This document shows, in pieces, positions 16,379 through 23,313 of a stretch of 56,091 bases of DNA. The translations under genes and the position numbers were made by a program. Numbering within the stretch: the stretch's first letter is position 1; each line of letters begins with the position of its first letter. The notes beneath the pieces were generated by a model. That model had not been told where the DNA came from, did no database searches, and saw nothing but the letters and a program-made list of their open reading frames with translations. Source of the stretch: an uncultured Prevotellaceae bacterium (lineage in GTDB: Bacteria > Bacteroidota > Bacteroidia > Bacteroidales > Muribaculaceae); contig CAMVBJ010000021.1 in assembly GCA_947165675.1 (NCBI GenBank), positions 1-56,091 on the forward strand. Reading direction: 5' to 3'.

Positions 16379-17719
16379 TTATACTGTGGGTAGAGAGATG
16401 CCGTCGAGCTGGCGGTAGAGGTTCAGTGCATACACGTCGGTCATCGCGCTGATGTGGTCCAGCACAGCCTGGACCTGCTCAAAGAGCGTGGGGGCATGCA
16501 CATCGTACTGTTGCGGAAACTTGTTCATCAACAGTTGCGAGTAGTTGCGCTCGGGGTGCATGACGGCCTCGATGAGCTTCTCGAGCAACAGGTTGATGAT
16601 GCGGTTACCAGCCAGATCGACATCGACGACATAGCTGGCCCGGTAAAGGCGCTCCTGAGCAAGGGCGCTGCAAGCCCGATAAGCACTGGCAGGAAGCGAG
16701 TCAATGCAATCAATGAGACTTCCCTCGAAGCGTCCCTCCATGATTTCGTCTTCATGGTCGGCAAACGATGCCGCGCATTGCTCGACAAGTAGTCCCACAA
16801 TGCAGGAACGCAGGTAAGCAATCTTCTCGTTGGGGTCGGCAACGCGAGCCATGTGCTCACGCAGGTGAGCTTGACGCTCGGCAGTGAAGAAACCCAGCAG
16901 CAGGTCGATGGTCTCGTCTGTGCCGATAATCTTGAGCTTGTGGCCGTCCTCGATGTCCATGATCTGATAGCAGATGTCGTCGGCGGCCTCAACAATATAG
17001 ACCAGCGGATGACGGCAGTAGCGGTCCTCCTCAAGGCGGATGAGGCCCAACTCGTCAGCTATGCGCTCAAAGATGTCCTTTTCGGTCGTGAAATAGCCGA
17101 ATTTTCCTTTCTTGCCGGCGTGCATCGATGAATAAGGATACTTGACAATCGAGGCTAAGGTCGAATAGGTCATAGCAAAGCCTCCAGGACGGCGCCCCTT
17201 GAACTGGTGAACCAGCGTGCGGAACGAATTGGCATTGCCCTCAAAATGGATGAGGTCATTCCACTGCTCAATGCTGAATTTCTCCTTGAATTCCAAACCA
17301 CGGCCCTCGCTGAAGTAGGCTCCGATGGTTTTCTCACCCGAGTGACCGAAGGGCGGATTGCCCAGATCATGAGCCAGACACGCAGCAGCGACAATCTCGC
17401 TGATATCACGCAGTTTCTCGACCCACGGCTCACCAGTGTAACGCGGCATGAGACGGATAGCCACCTCACGCGCCATCGACTTTCCCACGCTCGACACCTC
17501 TAAGCTGTGCGTCAAGCGATTGTGCACAAAGATGCTATCGGGCAGCGGAAACACCTGGGTCTTATTCTGCAAACGGCGGAAGGGCGACGAGAACACCAGG
17601 CGGTCGTAGTCGCGCTCAAAGTCGCTGCGCACTCCCCCACCCTTGTCGTCGTGATAATGTTCCAATCCCAGGCGCTTGTCCGAAATCAATCGGTCCCAAT
17701 TCATTCGTTTTGTAGCCAT
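16379..17719 (-). CDS. dgt: Deoxyguanosinetriphosphate triphosphohydrolase
   Basis: Cleaves dGTP to deoxyguanosine and triphosphate. The 446-residue HD-domain protein has the family start (DRLVFSSPFRRLQNKTQVFP), the first metal His71 in NRLTHSLEVSS, and the HD pair His117-Asp118 in AHDLGNPPFGHSGE. A later EAADDICYQIMD completes the metal site. Length is near that of typical Dgt. The promoter at 17736-17766 has an A/T-rich palindrome over its -33 box, suggesting repression. Confidence 0.94.
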   Translation of the reverse strand: MATKRMNWDRLISDKRLGLEHYHDDKGGGVRSDFERDYDRLVFSSPFRRLQNKTQVFPLPDSIFVHNRLTHSLEVSSVGKSMAREVAIRLMPRYTGEPWVEKLRDISEIVAAACLAHDLGNPPFGHSGEKTIGAYFSEGRGLEFKEKFSIEQWNDLIHFEGNANSFRTLVHQFKGRRPGGFAMTYSTLASIVKYPYSSMHAGKKGKFGYFTTEKDIFERIADELGLIRLEEDRYCRHPLVYIVEAADDICYQIMDIEDGHKLKIIGTDETIDLLLGFFTAERQAHLREHMARVADPNEKIAYLRSCIVGLLVEQCAASFADHEDEIMEGRFEGSLIDCIDSLPASAYRACSALAQERLYRASYVVDVDLAGNRIINLLLEKLIEAVMHPERNYSQLLMNKFPQQYDVHAPTLFEQVQAVLDHISAMTDVYALNLYRQLDGISLPTV

Positions 17720-17735
17720 GTCTTTAATTAGCGCA

Positions 17736-17766
17736 CAAAGTTAGCAACAATCCTATTAATTATCAA
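17736..17766 (-). promoter_or_regulatory. dgt promoter, Bacteroidota type
   Basis: TTG (17766-17764), 20 bp, TAACTTTG (17743-17736) on the minus strand. The -7 box is only 16 bases from the dgt ATG, giving a very short leader. Confidence 0.8.
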
Positions 17767-17791
17767 AAAGTGACTACCATTTTTTGATAAT
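17759..17791. promoter_or_regulatory. Palindrome over the dgt -33 box
   Basis: ATTATCAAAAA (17759-17769) and its exact complement TTTTTGATAAT (17781-17791), 11 bases apart. The left arm contains the -33 box. With no GC core it is a poor terminator, so an operator for a dimeric repressor is the better reading. Confidence 0.45.
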
Positions 17792-17935
17792 CACTTTACA
17801 ATAATGCATGAAATACTATAAAAAACTACTTTTTTGACAACTTTTCTACCCAGATGCCCCATTCATTGTTGTTGTAGGTCAAACGGGCGGGGCAAGTCGA
17901 TAAAGATGCCGAGGGCAATGCCCGTTGCAATAGTT

Positions 17936-18983
17936 TTACCCTCTGAGAAGTCTATCAATCAGATCTGTCACGTCTTTAATACTAATCACGCCATCGCCGT
18001 TGACGTCGCCGCCCTCGCTGGCACCCACTTGGACGAAGCAGCCTGCCGTGAGGTTACTGCCGTCGACTGTCGTGGCAAGGATGACCGACCAGCCATTGGA
18101 CAAGCAGGACATCAGGCCGTTGTTATCCACCGAAACGACATCGGGATTCATGCTCGTCCAGGTCACCTGCTTGTAGGTGGCATTCTCGGGGGCTATCGCC
18201 GTAATGAATTGATAAGTGTCGCCTATCGACATCTGCAACTGGTCTTGGTTTAATGACAGGTTGCTCACCATCGTCGGGGTCACGGTCACTTCGCAATCTT
18301 CGCGTAAACCGTTTTCCGTGATACAGGTGATGGTTGCGTCACCAACGGCCTTGGCAGTAATCTTGCCGTCCGAGACGGTTGCCACATTGGTGTTCGACGA
18401 GTACCACGTCAACGTACTGGACGTTCCCGAGGGCAACAACCTGGGCGACAAAGTATGCTCTTGCCCTAACCCCAGATGCAAATGATGCTGCATCACCATC
18501 GACGTGGGATCGGTTCCCGTTACAGTAATCTCAATCCTTCTTATAGCTATCCTACTAAGATTCACAGCATATAGATTTTGAGGATAGTGTTCATATAGTT
18601 GTTCAATTACAAGACACTTTCCAGGCTTTACTGCAATTATGGGCACATATCCTTGAACAGTACTACACCAATCTTCATAAACATAACCGTTTCCAGCTAT
18701 CTGTTCACCGAGAGACACTTCCAAGGGATCTGCAATAACGACCTGATCTCCAATAACCTCAAACGCACGATTATGTTTGAAGTAGTCAACATAGCCAATT
18801 CCTTCAACATCCACCATATAATGCTTTAACAAATAGACCTCGCCCACATTCATAGTAATTTTTTCTACTGAGCCCACCTTAATGGCCGACTCACTAGTAA
18901 TAAGTAATAGTAGCAAAGCTAAAAGTCCAATAATTCATTACAATGAGAAAGCTCATCAACAACACTTTATAAATCTGTTTCAT
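17936..18983 (-). pseudogene. Ig-like/dockerin surface protein with signal peptide out of frame
   Basis: The open frame 17936-18913 encodes about 325 residues: an unrecognised N-domain, Ig-like BIG2 strands (TLTWYSSNTNVATVSDGKIT; YKQVTWTSMNPDVVSVDNNG), and a C-terminal dockerin-type repeat (GGDVNGDGVISIKDVTDLID). It has no ATG before the mature part. An ATG at 18983 opens another frame with an ideal signal peptide (MKQIYKVLLMSFLIVMNYW, ending FSFA) that stops at TAG after 29 codons, just as the long frame begins. The junction lies in the repetitive stretch ACTATTACTTATTACTAGT. A one- or two-base slip would restore a full secreted protein of about 345 residues. A decayed gene, a phase-variable gene or a sequence error are all possible. 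Confidence 0.6.
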
Positions 18984-19285
18984 GATTGATAATAGTTTTT
19001 GTATTTCCATGGCCCTGGGGAAACGGAAAAACTAAAAAAGAAAAGCGGAGCCTCCATTCCCCTTATCCTCCATGTAGGGCTTGGACTCCCCGTATTAACA
19101 GATAAGGAAGAAGATGCTCCACTTGGATGTATTTCGCTAATAGACGAATACACACCAAGAGAGCGACCATTCCATTATTCTGATTAATACTTTAGTGAAG
19201 TGTCCAAGTTCACATGGTTAGAATAGCGAAAATGCGCTTTCTCATTTTGACATGTCCACTACCCACCTCATGGCGGGTAACGATG

Positions 19286-19317
19286 CAAAGATAGTTCAAT
19301 TCTTGCATCGAAGCCAA
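19286..19317 (-). promoter_or_regulatory. Orphan leftward promoter
   Basis: TTG (19317-19315), 21 bp, TATCTTTG (19293-19286). It points to the truncated 11-codon frame at 19245 and, 300 bases on, to the frameshifted Ig-like/dockerin gene. Confidence 0.6.
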
Positions 19318-19368
19318 CGAACCATCATAAAAACTGCTAAAAAATCGCCATCATTTAATAATTTGCAT

Positions 19369-19376
19369 TATTTTTG
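19369..19376 (+). promoter_or_regulatory. -7 element of the antitoxin-GNAT pair
   Basis: TATTTTTG matches TAnnTTTG, 31 bases before the ATG at 19408. No clear -33 TTG at the right distance. Confidence 0.45.
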
Positions 19377-19391
19377 CAGAGTAAAAACGAG

Positions 19392-19400
19392 AAAGGAGGA
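19392..19400 (+). promoter_or_regulatory. Strong Shine-Dalgarno site
   Basis: AAAGGAGGA, with 8 bases between GGAGG and the ATG at 19408. It decides the start of the 54-residue gene over the longer open frame. Such sites are uncommon in Bacteroidota outside ribosomal genes. Confidence 0.7.
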
Positions 19401-19407
19401 ACAGACT

Positions 19408-19572
19408 ATGTTAGGTATGAATTCACCACGTGAGTTAGTCCGTGGCCATTTTGCAGTGGAAGTGAAGTCTTCCCTCGAAAGAGCCTTGACCCACAAACTC
19501 ACTGACGCCGAAAAAGAAGCAAGGCGTCAATTCAAAGAGACCGATAAAGAATGGAGCGCAGTATGGACCTAA
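19408..19572 (+). CDS. Small protein, candidate antitoxin of a GNAT toxin
   Basis: A 54-residue charged, probably helical protein (GHFAVEVKSSLERALTHKLT, then Lys/Glu/Arg-rich DAEKEARRQFKETDKEW). The start is set by the Shine-Dalgarno site. Its last 22 bases overlap the next gene, an acetyltransferase, which is the usual layout of a type II toxin-antitoxin pair with the antitoxin first. It has no ribbon-helix-helix pattern like the DUF1778 antitoxins of TacT/AtaT, so it may be a different antitoxin type. I do not recognise the family. Confidence 0.6.
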   Translation: MLGMNSPRELVRGHFAVEVKSSLERALTHKLTDAEKEARRQFKETDKEWSAVWT

Positions 19573-20141
19573 AATCGATACTGCGACAAGTTGTCATAGA
19601 ACCCATCAAAGATTTCCATTGTCTTTCAGATTTTCATTCTGGAATAGAGACAATGGATACTTTTATTCATGGTGATTTCCGGCTAAGCGTTGAGAATCAT
19701 TATTGTTCCGCTTATTCTGTCAAGCACCATGACGAAATCATAGCCATCTTTGCCTTGAGTTTTGATTCCTTAGACCTTGACATTGATGACAAGGAGAATC
19801 TTGAAACACTTTCTCACGAAACGAACAAACCGAACATAGACTGGAACTATCAAGACACTTTCTACTCCAAACCTCGTTATCCTGCGCTTGATATAGCCTA
19901 TCTGGCTGTGAAAAAGGAATGGCAACGACAGCACATCGGCAAATTCCTGATCAGCCAAATTGCTGAAAAAGCAAGGACACAAAAATTTGCTGGATGCCAG
20001 TTCTTGACGGTTGAGTCTTTGGCAACCAAGGACTATAGTGCAGTGGGTTTCTATGAGAATTGCGGTTTCTTGCCAAGTGAGTTCAGGAGGCCCGACAAAG
20101 ATACCCTTAGAATGAATTTCACCCTATATGCATTAGAATAA
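19551..20141 (+). CDS. GNAT-family N-acetyltransferase, candidate toxin
   Basis: A 196-residue acetyltransferase. The acetyl-CoA loop lies in LAVKKEWQRQHIGKFLI (about 118-134) and the C-terminal FYENCGF holds the likely general acid Tyr168, as in toxins of the TacT/AtaT group that acetylate aminoacyl-tRNA. The third small residue of the Q/RxxGxG/A loop is Phe here. A downstream ATG at 19563 is also possible. Base composition is more A/T-rich than the flanking dut gene, suggesting transfer. Toxin activity is inference from layout and fold; an ordinary acetyltransferase is the alternative. Confidence 0.75.
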   Translation: MERSMDLKSILRQVVIEPIKDFHCLSDFHSGIETMDTFIHGDFRLSVENHYCSAYSVKHHDEIIAIFALSFDSLDLDIDDKENLETLSHETNKPNIDWNYQDTFYSKPRYPALDIAYLAVKKEWQRQHIGKFLISQIAEKARTQKFAGCQFLTVESLATKDYSAVGFYENCGFLPSEFRRPDKDTLRMNFTLYALE

Positions 20142-20157
20142 AACAACTTTTTGAAGC

Positions 20158-20601
20158 ATGGACAATATAAATGTGAAGATTGTGAACCGTGGACCGCATG
20201 AGGTGCCGCAGTACGGGACGCCAATGAGCGCGGGCATGGACCTGCGGGCGTGGCTCCAGGAGCCCCTGACCTTACAACCGTTGCAGCGTGCGCTGGTACA
20301 CACGGGTATCTATATCGCCTTGCCTGAAGGCTATGAGTGCCAAATCAGGCCCCGTAGCGGGCTGGCCCTGAAGCGTGGCTTGACGGTGCTCAACACGCCA
20401 GGCACCATCGACGCTGACTACCGTGGCGAGATCGGGGTCATCCTGGTGAACTTGAGCAATGAACCGCAGACCATCGAGAACGGCGAGCGCATCTGCCAGA
20501 TGGTGGTTGCCCGCCACAGCACGGTGGAGTGGACACTCGTTGAAGACCTCGACGTGACGGAGCGCGGCGCAGGCGGATTCGGACACACGGGAACGAAATA
20601 A
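20158..20601 (+). CDS. dut: Deoxyuridine 5'-triphosphate nucleotidohydrolase
   Basis: Hydrolyses dUTP to dUMP and pyrophosphate, keeping uracil out of DNA and feeding dTMP synthesis. The 147-residue trimeric-type dUTPase shows all five motifs: [39 protein letters not shown] and [10 protein letters not shown]. It heads dut-TPR-DUF4292, an order I associate with Bacteroidota. Confidence 0.95.
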   Translation: MDNINVKIVNRGPHEVPQYGTPMSAGMDLRAWLQEPLTLQPLQRALVHTGIYIALPEGYECQIRPRSGLALKRGLTVLNTPGTIDADYRGEIGVILVNLSNEPQTIENGERICQMVVARHSTVEWTLVEDLDVTERGAGGFGHTGTK

Positions 20602-20644
20602 GCGAATAGTTAACAGTGAATAGTTAATAGAGTTTGTAATATTG

Positions 20645-22375
20645 ATGAAACGACATTTAGCGATAATAACCATCATCTTGCTGGCACTGAGTGCTATGGC
20701 CGGGAAGAATAGCACAGCCAAGACGGCCGTAAGTCTCAAGGACCAACGCAAGGCGGAATACATCTTCCTGCAAGCCCAGAACGAGAAGATGAAGGGCAAC
20801 TTTGACGCCTTTCATGACCTGTTGGCCTATGCCCACAAGATTGATTCGAGCAACACGGCAATCTCGTTTTACTTGGGGTTCTGCAAGATACGCATGAACA
20901 ACACCAACAAGACACTGTGTGAGGAGGGTTTAGCCCTGATGAAGGAACACTTTGAAGCACAGCCCGAGGACCTGTACGAGACCACCTTCTACAGCGATGC
21001 CAACATGCAGTTAGGGCACCCCGAGGAAGCCCTGCGTGCCATCAAGTTGCTCAATGAGTACAATCCCAACCGACTTGAACTCCAAGTGCGTCTCGCCGAG
21101 GCTTATTCCCACTCGGGCGATTATGCCAAGAGCAATGCCACATACGACAGCATTGCGGCTATCTTTGGCGACGCGATTCAGATTACATCGAGCAAAATTG
21201 ACAACTACATGGCGATGAATGACAGCACTGGTGCCCTCAGGGAAATGCGTGGCTTGCTGGCCACAGCCCCCCAAAACGACACCTACAACATTGCCATGAG
21301 TGGCCTGTTCCAGCACTATGGCATGAACGACAGTGCTCTATACTACCTGGACCGTGCACAGGAAATCGCGCCCGATAACGGCTACGTCTATTTAGCCCGC
21401 GCCGAGTATTACAACATGGCCGGTGACAGCGTGGCTTATGAGCAACAGATTTATAACGCATTGACAGCCGAACAGCTGGATGTGGATTCCAAGTTGGGCG
21501 TGCTGTTAGGCTACATACGCGAGCAACTGGCCAAGGAGGACACGACCCAGCGTATCAATAATCTGTTTACCGTCCTCATCCAGCAACATCCCCATGAGGC
21601 CAAGATTCACCAGCTCTACAGCGAGTACTTCTTCACCAAGAAGGACTACAAGAACGCTATCGAGCAACTGGGCTACAGCCTCGATGTCAACCCCACCGAT
21701 GCCGATGGCTGGCGCAACATGGTCATCCTGAACATGATGGACGACAACTATCCCGATGCCATCAAGGCATCGGAAAAAGCACTCGAGTACAATCCCGATA
21801 ACCTCGACCTGTATGGCTATGTGGCGGGATGCTACCACCAGATGAAGGAATACGGCAAGGCCATTGAGACCTACGAAAAAATCCTCACCTTGACCGACTC
21901 GACCGACCTGGAGCGACGTGCCGAACTCATCACGGGCATGGGCGACACCTATAGTGAGATCAATGACACAATTAAGGCTATCGAATGCTATGAGCGTGCA
22001 TTGGAACTCGACCCCACCAACTCTGGTGCGCTCAACAACTACGCCTACTACCTGGCTCAACGAGGCGAGAATCTGGACCGTGCCGAGCGCATGGCCGCTA
22101 TGGCCATCAAGGAAGATCCTGACAATGCCAACTTCATCGACACTTATGCCTGGGTATATTTCGCCAAGAAAGACTATACCAAGGCACTGCTCTACATTAA
22201 GAGCGCCGTCGAGAAAGATGAGGATAACCACCTGCTGGAGCACTATGGCGACATCCTGTGGTTCAACGACGAGAAGGAGCAGGCTGTCGAGCAATGGACC
22301 AAGGCTCTGGAAGAGGACAAGGACAACGAACTGCTGCAACGCAAGGTAAAAGACAAAACCTATTATGAGAAATAA
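20645..22375 (+). CDS. Secreted multi-TPR protein
   Basis: A 576-residue protein with a signal peptide (IITIILLALSAMAG) and many tetratricopeptide repeats along its length (for example YLGFCKIRMNNTNKT, YLARAEYYNMAGDSVAYEQQ, LYGYVAGCYHQMKEYGKAIE, AIECYERALELDPTNSGALN, YAWVYFAKKDYTKALLYI). It is probably periplasmic and scaffolds an envelope complex; the target is unknown. The frame opens with TTG at 20642, but the ATG three bases on is the sensible start. It lies 43 bases after dut and its end overlaps an in-frame upstream extension of the next gene. Confidence 0.88.
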   Translation: MKRHLAIITIILLALSAMAGKNSTAKTAVSLKDQRKAEYIFLQAQNEKMKGNFDAFHDLLAYAHKIDSSNTAISFYLGFCKIRMNNTNKTLCEEGLALMKEHFEAQPEDLYETTFYSDANMQLGHPEEALRAIKLLNEYNPNRLELQVRLAEAYSHSGDYAKSNATYDSIAAIFGDAIQITSSKIDNYMAMNDSTGALREMRGLLATAPQNDTYNIAMSGLFQHYGMNDSALYYLDRAQEIAPDNGYVYLARAEYYNMAGDSVAYEQQIYNALTAEQLDVDSKLGVLLGYIREQLAKEDTTQRINNLFTVLIQQHPHEAKIHQLYSEYFFTKKDYKNAIEQLGYSLDVNPTDADGWRNMVILNMMDDNYPDAIKASEKALEYNPDNLDLYGYVAGCYHQMKEYGKAIETYEKILTLTDSTDLERRAELITGMGDTYSEINDTIKAIECYERALELDPTNSGALNNYAYYLAQRGENLDRAERMAAMAIKEDPDNANFIDTYAWVYFAKKDYTKALLYIKSAVEKDEDNHLLEHYGDILWFNDEKEQAVEQWTKALEEDKDNELLQRKVKDKTYYEK

Positions 22376-22391
22376 TCATCAAGAACCCATC

Positions 22392-23234
22392 ATGAACAAG
22401 ATATCCATCACACTGATCATCACCCTGGTCATGCTCATGACCGCATGTGGCACCGCTAAAAAAGCGACGGTGACCAATCCCACCGACAACACCACCCAAC
22501 AGACAACAGTACAGACCCAGACCACGGCCCACTATGATGAGATCATTGCCACATTAGGGACCTGGCAGACAATGCAAACAGGAGGCTCATTGACGATTGA
22601 TGTGGGTTCGACTTTTTCATCGGGCGTCCAAGTGCGCATGGTGCGCGACGAGGCCATCTTCATCTCGTTGCGGCCCATGCTGGGCATCGAGGTGGGACGA
22701 CTGCTGATCACAGCCGACAGCATATATGTCATCGACAAGGTCCACAAGCGTTATGCCGCCGAGAAGGTATCGCTGCTCACGGCTGGGCTCCCCATTACCG
22801 TGAGCACCGTGCAGGACATGTTCTTGGGCAGACCATTTATCATCGGCCAGGGCACACTGAACCAAGCCAACAAAGAGAAGGCGACCTTAACAAACGACGG
22901 GGCCGTATCAGTTCTCACTCCCAATGACAAATACAAGGGTTACAGCTACGTGTTCACGTTCAATAAGTCTCATAACATCACTTCGCTCAACATCACTCCA
23001 GCCAGTGCCTCAACATCAGCCTATCAGGTTCGGTACAGCAATGTCAAGAAGACGACAGCCGGTAACATCGCCCACACATTCAGAGCTAACGGCACCGTGG
23101 GTAAGAAAAGGTTGACGCTCGAACTCAATTACAACAACATCGAGTGGAATGGAAGTGTCAAGATTGACCACAGTCTGCCCAGCAGTTATTCACGGGTCAA
23201 TGCTAACCAACTGTTGAACCTGTTCTCGAACTAA
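22392..23234 (+). CDS. DUF4292 lipoprotein
   Basis: A 280-residue lipoprotein (signal ending LMTAC, Cys19) with a low-complexity Thr/Gln linker and a beta-rich DUF4292 domain: IFISLRPMLGIEVGRLLIT and VIDKVHKRY are characteristic. The fold is thought to resemble LolA/LolB-type lipoprotein carriers, which would fit a role in envelope assembly; this is inference. The frame also opens at 22365 inside the TPR gene, but the signal peptide begins at 22392. Confidence 0.82.
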   Translation: MNKISITLIITLVMLMTACGTAKKATVTNPTDNTTQQTTVQTQTTAHYDEIIATLGTWQTMQTGGSLTIDVGSTFSSGVQVRMVRDEAIFISLRPMLGIEVGRLLITADSIYVIDKVHKRYAAEKVSLLTAGLPITVSTVQDMFLGRPFIIGQGTLNQANKEKATLTNDGAVSVLTPNDKYKGYSYVFTFNKSHNITSLNITPASASTSAYQVRYSNVKKTTAGNIAHTFRANGTVGKKRLTLELNYNNIEWNGSVKIDHSLPSSYSRVNANQLLNLFSN

Positions 23235-23282
23235 GTAGGCTAAATCTTTGGGGACGCAATATACTTTATCGGCGTTTTACTC

Positions 23283-23300
23283 GTTATGTTATTACATAAC
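23283..23300. promoter_or_regulatory. Short palindrome upstream of the TonB-dependent receptor
   Basis: GTTATGT, four bases, ACATAAC, 14 bases before the receptor ATG. It could be an operator or a hairpin in the leader; it is short and A/T-rich, so chance is possible. Confidence 0.3.
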
Positions 23301-23313
23301 ATGATTTAACTCA

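Larger units (their letters stand above)
18984..19407. other. A/T-rich intergenic stretch with an orphan leftward promoter and decayed signal-peptide start
   Basis: No full gene is supported in these 424 bases. On the minus strand a well-spaced promoter (19317-19286) is followed 41 bases on by an ATG at 19245 encoding 11 codons (MRKRIFAILTM) and a TGA at 19210, which looks like the beginning of a lost signal peptide. A 62-codon rightward frame at 18999-19187 opens with TTG and shows no family I know. The rest is unassigned. Confidence 0.4.

Noticed and set aside
17880-17930. AACGGGC/GCCCGTT inverted repeat after the Ig-like/dockerin gene
   Set aside because: Arms are short and far apart and lack a T run, so it is weak as a terminator.
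18999-19187. Rightward 62-codon frame upstream of the GNAT pair
   Set aside because: Starts with TTG, has no ribosome site, and shows no recognisable family; could be a gene remnant but the evidence is too thin to call.
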